From Marinomonas primoryensis (lineage in GTDB: Bacteria > Pseudomonadota > Gammaproteobacteria > Pseudomonadales > Marinomonadaceae), in the NCBI RefSeq assembly GCF_013372285.1, contig NZ_CP054301.1, positions 2,032,001 through 2,096,000 on the forward strand: a stretch of DNA of 64,000 nucleotides, written 5' to 3'. Below the pieces are notes generated by a model. The model ran no database searches. It was not told the DNA's origin and worked only from the letters and a program-made list of their open reading frames with translations. Numbering within the stretch: position 1 is the first letter of the stretch; the number at the start of each line of letters is the position of its first letter. The position numbers and the translations under genes are program-made. This document shows positions 28,812-37,456 of the stretch, piece after piece.

Positions 28812-29765
28812 GTGTCCTTCATCCAGCCGATCATTTTATCGTCATCATGCCAACATTCGCTTCATCATCGTTACGAACTGAGTATCTACCGTGGAGACTG
28901 TGAACATCCACATGCACCTGGTAACAAATGGCACAAGCTTCAACACCATCTTACTGAAGCAAAAAAACAGCAAGCGAGTGTTATTGCAACTTTTGGAGGG
29001 CCTTTTTCAAATCACCTCCATGCTTTTGGTTCGACACTAAAATCCATACCATTCAAAGCGGTAGCGGTCGTTCGAGGAGAACTACAGCCTAAGTTAACAC
29101 CGACATTAATAGATATGGTGAATAACGGTGTTGAGTTATGGCCTTCGTCTCGATCGGATTATCGACTAGGTGCGTCCTCTGACGTAACTCATACTATTAA
29201 TATGCTCTACGACAATGTTTACTGGATTCCGGAAGGCGGTGGTGGTCTGCTGGGCACATTAGGGTGTCGAGATTGGGCCGGAGACATTAGCAATATGGAT
29301 GATGAATATGACGCATGGGTAGTATCAGCAGGAACAGGAACAACAGCAGCAGGTTTATTGGCTCATCATCAAACACCTGATTTACACGTTTTTAGTGCAT
29401 TAAAAGGCGCACAAAATCAGAGGGATTTTATTGTTGATCAAGCGCAACAAATAAACGCCGCTGAGCTCTCTCAATCGATGGCTATTCAAAAGCCGCTTTC
29501 AGAAAAATTATTTTTCCATTCCCATTGTCATGAAGGTGGTTACGCAAAACAAAGTCCCGCGTTAAAAAAGTTCATATACGAATTTGCTAAAAATAACTCT
29601 GATAGTCCGTTGGATCCCGTTTATACCTGCAAAAGTATGTATGCCGTATTCACAGCGATGGAAGAAGGTACTTGGCCCTATCGACGTACATTATTTATCC
29701 ATACTGGAGGATTACAAGGCTGGCGAGGCTATCCATTAAGCAGTAATCCTTTTGTCCTGCCTTAA
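28812..29765 (+). CDS. PLP-dependent ACC deaminase / D-cysteine desulfhydrase family protein
   Basis: A 317-aa fold-type II pyridoxal-phosphate enzyme. The PLP site is PGNKWHKL, where Lys42 aligns with the Schiff-base lysine of the family, followed by ATFGGPFSNHLHA and the glycine-rich IPEGGGGLLG and SAGTGTTAAGL. Activity could be ACC deamination, D-cysteine desulfhydration or another; the specificity residues cannot be judged by eye. The start is GTG, with TAGG about 7 bases before. It stands between ydiJ (divergent) and nadK. Confidence 0.82.
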   Translation: MSFIQPIILSSSCQHSLHHRYELSIYRGDCEHPHAPGNKWHKLQHHLTEAKKQQASVIATFGGPFSNHLHAFGSTLKSIPFKAVAVVRGELQPKLTPTLIDMVNNGVELWPSSRSDYRLGASSDVTHTINMLYDNVYWIPEGGGGLLGTLGCRDWAGDISNMDDEYDAWVVSAGTGTTAAGLLAHHQTPDLHVFSALKGAQNQRDFIVDQAQQINAAELSQSMAIQKPLSEKLFFHSHCHEGGYAKQSPALKKFIYEFAKNNSDSPLDPVYTCKSMYAVFTAMEEGTWPYRRTLFIHTGGLQGWRGYPLSSNPFVLP

Positions 29766-29899
29766 CGAGATGGCGACAGCCAGCTTCTTCATGTTAAAGT
29801 TGGCTCAATTATGTAAAACTCACTTTAATAATAAAACCCGTTTTGAAAACACGTTAGTGGGTTGTTTTGTTACATCGACAGACGAGAAGAGAATGACGC

Positions 29900-30781
29900 A
29901 TGAGTCTTTTTAGACGTGTTGGTATTATTGCTCGATTAGATAAACCTCAGATCCTTGATACGGTCAAGAAGCTGATGGAATACCTCCAAGAAAAGGATGT
30001 TGCGCCAGTACTTGAGGACCAGTTAGCGGCAATGATGCCCGGTATCAAAGTCGACTCTGCGCCATTAAAAGAATTAGGTGATCATTGTGATATGGTCATG
30101 GTAGTAGGCGGCGATGGTAGTTTTCTTGGTGCTGCAAGAGCTATCTGTCATTACGACATCCCTGTTCTGGGTATCAATAGAGGCACATTGGGTTTTCTAA
30201 CGGATATCTCTCCGCACAATCTAAAAGAAGAATTGGACCCTATTTTTCGTGGTGAATACCAAGAAGAAAAGCGCTTCATGATCGAAGCAAAAATTAAGCG
30301 CCAGAACCGACCAAGCGGCGAGGGCATTGCGCTCAATGATTTAGTCCTGCACCCCGGAAAATCCGCTAGAATGATACGTTTTGATTTATTCATCGACGAT
30401 CAGTTTGTGATGAATCAAAAATCCGATGGTTTAATTGTGGCAACCCCCACGGGCTCAACCGCTTATGCATTATCCGCTGGTGGACCTATTCTATTGCCGA
30501 AATTAGATGCACTGGTTTTGGTTCCTATGCACCCGCATACATTGAGTAACCGACCAATAGTGATTGATGCTAACGCGCGAATTAGGATTGTAGTCTGTGA
30601 ATCCAACCTTACTTATCCCAGTGTTAGTTGTGATGGTCAGCTTAATATTACTGCCGCACCAGGTGATGAAATTTACATCACGAAAAAAACGGGTGGCATA
30701 CGTTTAATACACCCTAGAAACCATGATTTTTATAATGTGTGTCGTGATAAATTAGGTTGGCAATCCAGTTATCGCCCTTAA
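29900..30781 (+). CDS. nadK: NAD kinase
   Basis: Phosphorylates NAD to NADP in the cytoplasm. The 293-aa protein has the GGDGS motif (residues 70-74), the NDLVLH segment with the NE/D-type motif, and the glycine-rich SDGLIVATPTGSTAYALSAGGP broken here only by length. All are family hallmarks. The ATG is preceded by GAGAAGAGAA. It is followed after 58 bp by the rhomboid gene. Confidence 0.96.
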   Translation: MSLFRRVGIIARLDKPQILDTVKKLMEYLQEKDVAPVLEDQLAAMMPGIKVDSAPLKELGDHCDMVMVVGGDGSFLGAARAICHYDIPVLGINRGTLGFLTDISPHNLKEELDPIFRGEYQEEKRFMIEAKIKRQNRPSGEGIALNDLVLHPGKSARMIRFDLFIDDQFVMNQKSDGLIVATPTGSTAYALSAGGPILLPKLDALVLVPMHPHTLSNRPIVIDANARIRIVVCESNLTYPSVSCDGQLNITAAPGDEIYITKKTGGIRLIHPRNHDFYNVCRDKLGWQSSYRP

Positions 30782-30839
30782 TCCATATTTTGCGGTTAAG
30801 GTTTTTATCATCTTAAGAAGGTATCCTCTTTAGGGCTCC

Positions 30840-31709
30840 ATGTATTTTGTTTATCAATTCAAAGAAGCAGAAGACCCTAAGGGGTTAACCCAAGCCTTAT
30901 GGCACCATAAGGTGGCTCATCAAATTATTTCTGAACAAGGTCATAATGAGTTGTGGGTGTTGGACCCAAGCCAGCGTCCGACTGTTGATCAGCTTATGGC
31001 CATTTGGAAGGATGACCCATCTTTGTTAGAACAAACTCGTCCTGTGCTTACATCTAGCTCGGTTTCGAAAAGTCGCATCTTTACTCAACTTACGTTAGCG
31101 CCTGTTACAGCAGGGCTATTGATCGTCACTTTGCTTGTTGCTGTGGTCACCAAACTTGGCTCAGACCTCACTATGGTTGGCTACTTGTCTATTACGCCAT
31201 TCGATATAAAGAATGGTCATATTTATTTTTATACTCTGTCTGAAGTTTTTTCTAAAGGTGAATACTGGCGCCTTTTTACGCCCACGCTGCTGCACTTTAG
31301 TGTGCTTCATATTGTCTTTAACACCTTATGGATTTGGGACATTGGTAGAAGAATTGAGCGTCAACTAGGCTCTATTCTTTGGAGTGTTGGCGTCTTAATT
31401 ATTGCTATCATGAGCAACGCTTTACAGTACGAAATAAGTGGCTATCCTCTTTTTGGAGGCTTATCTGGCGTGGTCTATGGTGTGATTGGTTTTGCTTGGT
31501 TATTGCCACTTTTAAATAAACGTTGGCCTATTATTATTAGTAAGCAATTGATGATCTTTTTTATTGTTTGGTTGGCCGTAGGTTATACTCCTTTTCCCGA
31601 AATGTTAGGGCTAGGAAGTATCGCTAATACGGCTCATAGCATTGGATTATTAACCGGTTTAGCGCTGGGTGTTGTCTATTGGGTCGCAACCAAGCATCGT
31701 CAACGTTAA
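30840..31709 (+). CDS. glpG: Rhomboid intramembrane serine protease (GlpG-like)
   Basis: A 289-aa inner-membrane protease that cuts transmembrane substrates. It has a cytoplasmic N-terminal domain (about 1-75, with FVYQFKEAEDP like that of GlpG) and six membrane segments. The catalytic Ser209 lies in GGLSGVVYG, and His266 in NTAHSIGLL. The oxyanion residues His157 and Asn161 are in LHIVFNTLW. Catalytic residues are complete, so it should be active. It may be co-transcribed with nadK and with the DUF1315 and DUF2797 genes downstream. Confidence 0.93.
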   Translation: MYFVYQFKEAEDPKGLTQALWHHKVAHQIISEQGHNELWVLDPSQRPTVDQLMAIWKDDPSLLEQTRPVLTSSSVSKSRIFTQLTLAPVTAGLLIVTLLVAVVTKLGSDLTMVGYLSITPFDIKNGHIYFYTLSEVFSKGEYWRLFTPTLLHFSVLHIVFNTLWIWDIGRRIERQLGSILWSVGVLIIAIMSNALQYEISGYPLFGGLSGVVYGVIGFAWLLPLLNKRWPIIISKQLMIFFIVWLAVGYTPFPEMLGLGSIANTAHSIGLLTGLALGVVYWVATKHRQR

Positions 31710-31746
31710 TTGAACAGCTATCTGTTTGAATACAAAGAGAAATAAA

Positions 31747-32028
31747 ATGAATTTTAAAGAAATGATCGACAATATGTCGCCAGAAGTATACGTGAAATTA
31801 AAGCAGGCCGTTGAACTCGGGAAATGGCCTAATGGCGTGCGTTTAACACCAGATCAAACAGAGTTGTGTCTACAAGCCGTTATTACCTACGATTACAGCA
31901 ATAAAGAGGAAAAAGATCGAGTAGGCTACATCGAGACTAAAGGCCACAAAGGCAGAGATGCTAAAAAGCCAAACGACGAGCATGACACCATTAAGTGGAT
32001 AGGTGATGGTCCTGAGGGGCAGGCTTGA
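31747..32028 (+). CDS. DUF1315 family protein (YeaC-like)
   Basis: A 93-aa protein of unknown function. It begins MNFKEMIDNMSPEVYVKLKQAVELGKWPNG, shown here only to indicate the YeaC-like start, and carries the acidic, lysine-rich C-terminus with HDTIKW. I place the start at ATG 31747, with AAAGAGA in front; the frame also extends to a TTG at 31726. The stop overlaps the ATG of the DUF2797 gene (TGATG), so the two are coupled. Confidence 0.86.
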   Translation: MNFKEMIDNMSPEVYVKLKQAVELGKWPNGVRLTPDQTELCLQAVITYDYSNKEEKDRVGYIETKGHKGRDAKKPNDEHDTIKWIGDGPEGQA

Positions 32029-32852
32029 TGTTACAAGGTAACCTTAAAAAAATGTCGACGGAAGTACATGACGGTCAAGTTTACTATTATCTTGATTTGG
32101 GCCGCGATCGAGTCACAGTTAATGATCTTCTTTCCAAAAAAATATCGTTATATCTTGATGGCACCATCCATTGTACTCATTGTGGAAAAGTCACTAAAAA
32201 ATCATTCAGCCAAGGCTTTTGTTTTAACTGTTTTAGAAAGTTAGCGGCTTGTGATGTTTGTATCATGAGCCCAGAAAAATGCCATTTTCATTTAGGAACC
32301 TGTCGTGAACCTGAATGGGCAGAGCAGTATTGCATGCAAAGTCATTATGTTTATTTGGCCAATTCTTCAGCTTTAAAAGTCGGTATTACTCGCGGCGATC
32401 AATTGCCAACCAGATGGATAGATCAAGGAGCCACGCAAGCACGAGCCTTATTTCGAGTTCAAAACCGAAGAATGTCTGGTTTGGTTGAAACCTTATTCAA
32501 ATCGGAAGTGGCTGACAAAACAAATTGGCGCAATATGCTCAAGGGGATTTCTCTCGAGATGGATCTTGAGTTTGAACAGGAGCGCTTAATTGGTCAATTA
32601 TATGAAGGTCTTGATTCCCTTCAGCGTGAGTTCGGGCTGCAATCCATTACCGATTTATCGGACGAGAATGAAACCCACGAATTTATTTACCCCGTTTTAG
32701 AATACCCGACCAAAGTCACCAGCATTAATGCAGAAAAAACGCCATGTATTGAAGGTACTTTGATGGGAATAAAAGGCCAGTATTGGATACTCGATACCGG
32801 CGTGATAAATATTCGTAAGTACACAGGCTATCAAGCGACATTGACATTTTAG
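32028..32852 (+). CDS. DUF2797 family zinc-ribbon protein
   Basis: A 274-aa protein of unknown function. Residues about 48-90 hold a zinc-ribbon-like cluster (CTHCGK, CFNCF, CDVC and a later CHFH). It is followed by HYVYLANSSALKVGITR and RWIDQGA, a pattern that resembles the start of a GIY-YIG nuclease core; this similarity is my inference. GAGGGGCAGG upstream provides a ribosome site for the ATG, which overlaps the stop of the DUF1315 gene. It precedes pepN by 10 bp. Confidence 0.82.
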   Translation: MLQGNLKKMSTEVHDGQVYYYLDLGRDRVTVNDLLSKKISLYLDGTIHCTHCGKVTKKSFSQGFCFNCFRKLAACDVCIMSPEKCHFHLGTCREPEWAEQYCMQSHYVYLANSSALKVGITRGDQLPTRWIDQGATQARALFRVQNRRMSGLVETLFKSEVADKTNWRNMLKGISLEMDLEFEQERLIGQLYEGLDSLQREFGLQSITDLSDENETHEFIYPVLEYPTKVTSINAEKTPCIEGTLMGIKGQYWILDTGVINIRKYTGYQATLTF

Positions 32853-32862
32853 GAGAGAACAC

Positions 32863-35496
32863 ATGAAAGAGAGTCAACCTTCAGCGATTTTTTTAAAAGA
32901 CTATAAAGTTCCTCCTTTTCTAATTGATAAAACCGAACTGACATTTGATCTAGATGAAGCGACGACAATCGTGACGTCACGGTTGCACATGCGACGTAAT
33001 CCTGCGTTTGGAAAATCGACAGCGCCACTCGTTCTAGACGGTGGTGAAGATGTGAAGTTGATCGGTGTCGCCATGGATGATTATTCATTGCCACCTGAAG
33101 AATACAGAATCAGCGAAGGCAAACTGATTATTACGGCCACCGCAGATAAGTTTGTTTTTACCTGTGAAACCTTACTTGAACCACAAAATAATACCCGCCT
33201 TGAAGGACTATACCGCTCATCTTCTATGTTTTGTACTCAATGTGAAGCGGAAGGTTTTCGTCACATAACTTACTATTTAGATCGCCCAGATGTGATGTCT
33301 GTATTCACGACCACGATTATTGCAGACGAATCACGCTATCCTGTTTTGTTGTCTAACGGCAATGAAGTTGAGCGTAGTAAGACAGACGACGGAAAAACGC
33401 TTGTTGTATGGCATGACCCTTTCCCTAAACCCGCTTATCTTTTTGCTTTAGTCGCTGGTGATCTTGCAGTAAAAAACGATGTATTTACAACGCAAAGTAA
33501 ACGCGATGTAAAGCTACAGATTTTCACTGAGACCCATAATATCGACAAAGTGGGTTACGCTATGGAAGCGCTTAAGCGTTCTATGCGTTGGGATGAAGAG
33601 GCTTATGGTCGTGAGTACGATTTAGATATTTTTATGATCGTTGCGGTCGATGATTTCAATATGGGTGCGATGGAGAATAAAGGGTTAAACATATTTAACT
33701 CTTCTTGTTTGTTAGCGAGCCCAGAAACAACAACAGACGACAGTTACCTTCGTGTAGAAGCCATTGTCGCTCATGAATATTTCCATAACTGGTCTGGTAA
33801 TCGTGTTACTTGCCGAGATTGGTTTCAGTTAAGTTTGAAAGAAGGTTTTACCGTTTTCCGTGATCAAACTTTCTCAGCCGATATGCATTCAGAAACCGTC
33901 AAAAGGGTGGAAGATGTTTCCTTCCTTAAAACGGCGCAGTTTGCTGAAGATGCAGGTCCTATGGCGCACCCAGTACGTCCAGCGTCGTTTATTGAAATTT
34001 CAAATTTTTATACGCTAACAGTGTATGAGAAGGGCGCTGAAATAGTGCGTATGATCCATACTTTGTTGGGAAAAGAGGAATTCCGCGCTGGGTCTGATCT
34101 GTACTTTAACCGTCATGATGGGCAAGCCGTGACCTGTGATGACTTTGTTGCCGCGATGCAAGATGCTTCTGGTGTTGACCTTACTCAATTCAAGCGCTGG
34201 TATTCTCAAGCGGGTACACCGATTGTAACGGTGACGGATACGTTTGATGCAGAAACTGGCATTTATCGTTTGACAATGAAGCAAGATACGCCAGCAACGC
34301 CGGGCCAACCAACCAAGCTACCATTGCATATTCCTATACGTGTTGGTTTATTGGATGAGTTGGGGAACGCGTTATCAGCAACAGTCGACAATGTGAATTC
34401 AGAAGATCATGTTTTACATTTAATTTCTAATGAACAAGTATTCGAGTTTGCCGGACTGACAGCGCGTCCTGTACCGTCTTTATTACGAGGTTTTTCCGCT
34501 CCCGTCAAACTTCGATATGACTATGCCCCAGCAAACTTATTGCTATTGATGTCGGCTGATTCTGATGGTTTCAATCGTTGGAGTGCTGCGCAACAATTGG
34601 CCGTTAATGAGTTAAATACGTTGATCAAGCAATCGATTGACGGTGAAACTTTATCGGTGAATTCTCAGTTAGCACATGGCTTTAAAGCATTATTAAGTGA
34701 TGCAAGTTTAGATCCTGCGATGGTGGCGTTAGTGCTGGCTTTACCAAGCCAGGCGTACCTTTCAGAGTTGGCAAATCCTATTTACCCTGCGGCAATTAAA
34801 CAAGCACGCCAATATTTAAAAGCTCAGCTAGCAAATACGTTGGCCGAAGACTTTGAACGCGTTTATCGAGAGCACAGTATTTCAGGTGAGTACCAGGCGA
34901 CAGCTGAAGACATCGCACATCGGTCGCTGAAAAATATGGCCTTATCTTACTGGGTTGAAACAAAAGATGAGACTGCTCATCGAATTGTTTCAGAGCAATT
35001 CCAGTCGGCTAATAACATGACAGATCAGTTTTCCGCGCTGTCCATCGCCGTGAATTCACAACATGAAAAGGCGGCCGAGTTATTGGCTGCTTTTTATGAG
35101 CAATGGAAAGATGAGCCTTTAGTGGTCAATAAATGGTTAATGCTGACCGCGAGTCAAGAACACGATGCGGCATTGGCAACGGTGAAAGGGTTAATGGAAC
35201 ATCCTGCTTTTGATCTAAAAAATCCTAATAAAGTACGCTCTGTATTAGGTGGGTTTGGTCAAAGTATGTCTGGCTTCCATAAAGAGGATGGGAGTGGTTA
35301 TCGCTTTTTGGCCGATCAGATTATCTTATTAAATAAGAGAAATCCGCAAATTGCTTCCAGACTTTGCACACCTCTAACACGATGGAAGAAACTACAGCCG
35401 GAATTAAGTGTAAAAATGAAAGCGGAACTGGAACGTATTCTGTCGGAAGAGTTATCTAAAGATGTTTATGAGGTTGTCTCTAAAAGTCTTGCTTAA
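32863..35496 (+). CDS. pepN: Aminopeptidase N
   Basis: An 877-aa M1-family zinc aminopeptidase, the main broad-range aminopeptidase of gammaproteobacterial cytoplasm. The substrate motif GAMEN is at residues 268-272 and the zinc motif HEYFH at 304-308, with the third ligand Glu in KEGFTVFRD further on. Length equals that of E. coli PepN (870 aa). AGGAGA precedes the ATG. The gene lies 10 bp after the DUF2797 gene, suggesting one transcript, and ends at a clear terminator. Confidence 0.97.
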   Translation: MKESQPSAIFLKDYKVPPFLIDKTELTFDLDEATTIVTSRLHMRRNPAFGKSTAPLVLDGGEDVKLIGVAMDDYSLPPEEYRISEGKLIITATADKFVFTCETLLEPQNNTRLEGLYRSSSMFCTQCEAEGFRHITYYLDRPDVMSVFTTTIIADESRYPVLLSNGNEVERSKTDDGKTLVVWHDPFPKPAYLFALVAGDLAVKNDVFTTQSKRDVKLQIFTETHNIDKVGYAMEALKRSMRWDEEAYGREYDLDIFMIVAVDDFNMGAMENKGLNIFNSSCLLASPETTTDDSYLRVEAIVAHEYFHNWSGNRVTCRDWFQLSLKEGFTVFRDQTFSADMHSETVKRVEDVSFLKTAQFAEDAGPMAHPVRPASFIEISNFYTLTVYEKGAEIVRMIHTLLGKEEFRAGSDLYFNRHDGQAVTCDDFVAAMQDASGVDLTQFKRWYSQAGTPIVTVTDTFDAETGIYRLTMKQDTPATPGQPTKLPLHIPIRVGLLDELGNALSATVDNVNSEDHVLHLISNEQVFEFAGLTARPVPSLLRGFSAPVKLRYDYAPANLLLLMSADSDGFNRWSAAQQLAVNELNTLIKQSIDGETLSVNSQLAHGFKALLSDASLDPAMVALVLALPSQAYLSELANPIYPAAIKQARQYLKAQLANTLAEDFERVYREHSISGEYQATAEDIAHRSLKNMALSYWVETKDETAHRIVSEQFQSANNMTDQFSALSIAVNSQHEKAAELLAAFYEQWKDEPLVVNKWLMLTASQEHDAALATVKGLMEHPAFDLKNPNKVRSVLGGFGQSMSGFHKEDGSGYRFLADQIILLNKRNPQIASRLCTPLTRWKKLQPELSVKMKAELERILSEELSKDVYEVVSKSLA

Positions 35497-35518
35497 ATAA
35501 TCCCGTACTTAATACACC

Positions 35519-35556
35519 TAAGGCCCTCTAAGAACTTTTCCTAGAGGGCCTTTTTG
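35519..35556 (+). terminator. Intrinsic terminator after pepN
   Basis: The 11-bp arms AAGGCCCTCTA and TAGAGGGCCTT surround an 11-base loop and run into a T-run. Confidence 0.85.
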
Positions 35557-35672
35557 TGACCTTATAATAATCACTCATGAGAAGATCTTTACTGGTTCTT
35601 TGCATTCCATACTCAAATCTGGCATAAGAGAGGTAACCTATTGTCGACCTTGAGTTTATTAAGGAGCGAAAA

Positions 35673-37238
35673 ATGAAAGTCCGTTCAAAGATTTTAATTC
35701 CTGTTACTTTGGGCCTAATGATGTCTGCTTGCAGTACATCCTCCAGCCAACAGACATCGTCTGTGATTGTGCCAGAAGTTAGTAATACCGATACATCGCC
35801 TCAAAGCCCTATTGTTAGTGCAAGTAATAGCGAGTTAGATAAGGGAATAGCCTCAAAACAAGTGCTTATAGAATCTCTCCAGCGACAACTTGCTGACAAT
35901 GAAAGACAGCTGTCGTTTCTTAACCTGTCTCTTAATGAGAAGGACAGGGCTATAGCGGATTTACAAAAATCTTCGTCCAACGCAGAATCGTTAGCCGCAT
36001 TAGAAGAGCAGAAAAAATCGCGAGAAACGCTAGAATCACGTTATGCTGCATTAAAGCTGGATAACGATTTACTGACTCGTCGTATCAATCAACTAGAAAA
36101 TGAAAATACCTCATTAAAGCAGCAGGTTTCTAGTTTAGAATCTATGCCTACATCACAAGATGGCTTTAAGCAAAGTTACCTTACTCTATTGAGTGAGAAT
36201 ACCGAGTTACAAAATAAATACGCCAATTTAGAAGCTGACAATAAAGCGAATCAAAAACAACTTTCTATGTTGAAAAAAGAAAACTTGATACTGGGTGGTG
36301 CATTGTCTGATGCAAGAGCTCAGCACCAAGTCTTGTGGGATGAAATTCGCTCCTTACGAGATGATTCAGATCAAATGAATACATCAATTCAACCTTTGGA
36401 TTCAAGCTCACTATCGGAAACCAACCCCGTTTTTGATTACGCTCGTGAAAATACGCAAATTCGAATGGACTTAGCAAATCTACAGAAGCAGGTTGCAGAG
36501 CAGAAACTGATCATTGAAGAATATCAAAGTGATGTTTTAAAACTAGAGTCGGCGCTTGATGAAGGTGCTGACTATGAAGCGCGCTGGAAAGAGCTTGACG
36601 ATAAACTGGCTCAAGCTCAGCAAGACAATGTGGCATTGTCGTCTCAACTTAATGCCGCTGGTGCAGAGCTCGCTGCAAGCCAAACTGAACTGAGTGCACT
36701 GTCTGCTCGACTTGGCACTACTAAACAGATGTTAGAGTCGAAAGAAAACAATGACATTTCGTTAGCGGCTGCGATAGAGTCTTTCCAATTGCAGTTGAGC
36801 TCGACTCTGCAGAATGTGACGTGGCAGCTTCCTAATGAAATAGCGTTGCATAACAACTTTGAAATTTTAGTGTCGGCTGACGTTCAGCCTTCCCTTTCTG
36901 GCCAAACTTATCAAGCTGAGCTGGTAACAGACAGTGAAATCAATATGATTAGTGATCGACTAGCAACGGCAGTGGTTCAAGGTGGTCGTTTGCAGTGGCG
37001 TTGGCGGGTATCGGGTTTAAATGAAAAGCCGGTAGCGCAACTCAACTTATTTGTCAGTCAGCAAATTAATTTCGAAGACCAATCTATCCAAAGACAGGTT
37101 TATCGTGGAAATGAAACTTTATCCTTGATCAATACCAACTTGTTTGAAAAGTATGGCTATTGGGTAGGCGCGATTTTATTGGGCTTGTTGGGTGGTTTTC
37201 TTATCGGTCGTCTTAACAAATCGAAAAACACGCTGTAA
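35673..37238 (+). CDS. Putative coiled-coil lipoprotein with C-terminal membrane segment
   Basis: I do not recognise a named family. The 521-aa protein begins with a lipoprotein signal ending MSAC (Cys20). A Ser/Thr-rich linker follows, then a very long heptad-rich coiled coil (about 50-360, with many LxxxNxxLxxQ patterns) and a beta-rich part (about 365-485). It ends with a hydrophobic segment (YWVGAILLGLLGGFLIG, about 495-512) and a short basic tail. A lipid at one end and a membrane segment at the other could let it bridge two membranes or loop back to one. AAGGAG lies before the ATG. A 9-bp tandem repeat starts immediately after its stop codon. Confidence 0.75.
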   Translation: MKVRSKILIPVTLGLMMSACSTSSSQQTSSVIVPEVSNTDTSPQSPIVSASNSELDKGIASKQVLIESLQRQLADNERQLSFLNLSLNEKDRAIADLQKSSSNAESLAALEEQKKSRETLESRYAALKLDNDLLTRRINQLENENTSLKQQVSSLESMPTSQDGFKQSYLTLLSENTELQNKYANLEADNKANQKQLSMLKKENLILGGALSDARAQHQVLWDEIRSLRDDSDQMNTSIQPLDSSSLSETNPVFDYARENTQIRMDLANLQKQVAEQKLIIEEYQSDVLKLESALDEGADYEARWKELDDKLAQAQQDNVALSSQLNAAGAELAASQTELSALSARLGTTKQMLESKENNDISLAAAIESFQLQLSSTLQNVTWQLPNEIALHNNFEILVSADVQPSLSGQTYQAELVTDSEINMISDRLATAVVQGGRLQWRWRVSGLNEKPVAQLNLFVSQQINFEDQSIQRQVYRGNETLSLINTNLFEKYGYWVGAILLGLLGGFLIGRLNKSKNTL

Positions 37239-37301
37239 TACTAGAAATACTAGAAATACTAGAAATACTAGAAATACTAGAAATACTAGAAATACTAGAA
37301 A
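37239..37301. repeat. Perfect tandem repeat, 7 copies of TACTAGAAA
   Basis: Seven exact head-to-tail copies of a 9-bp unit (63 bp) begin at the base after the stop codon of the lipoprotein gene. There are no spacers, so it is not CRISPR. The unit contains CTAG, a tetranucleotide that is scarce in many proteobacteria. The array should be prone to copy-number change by slippage. Confidence 0.97.
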
Positions 37302-37328
37302 TGCTTAAATTCTACTAATAAGTGAATA

Positions 37329-37353
37329 AGTGCGGAACCGTTGGTTCCGCACT
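37329..37353 (+). terminator. Hairpin downstream of the repeat array, possible terminator
   Basis: The 11-bp arms AGTGCGGAACC and GGTTCCGCACT enclose a 3-base loop. Only GTCTTCC follows, without a real T-run, so termination is plausible but unproven. Confidence 0.5.
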
Positions 37354-37456
37354 GTCTTCCCGTCGAATCATTCAACTCCTCATTACTATTTTTCAACGTC
37401 AAAACAATCGCTTTTCGGTATAGTACCTCTGCATATTCTTTTTTGAGGTGGTGAGA

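Noticed and set aside
37239-37301. CRISPR array
   Set aside because: The repeats are 9 bp, contiguous, with no spacers, and no cas genes are near.
37302-37456. Cobalamin riboswitch before metH
   Set aside because: No B12-box-like segment or long conserved fold was found in the short gap.
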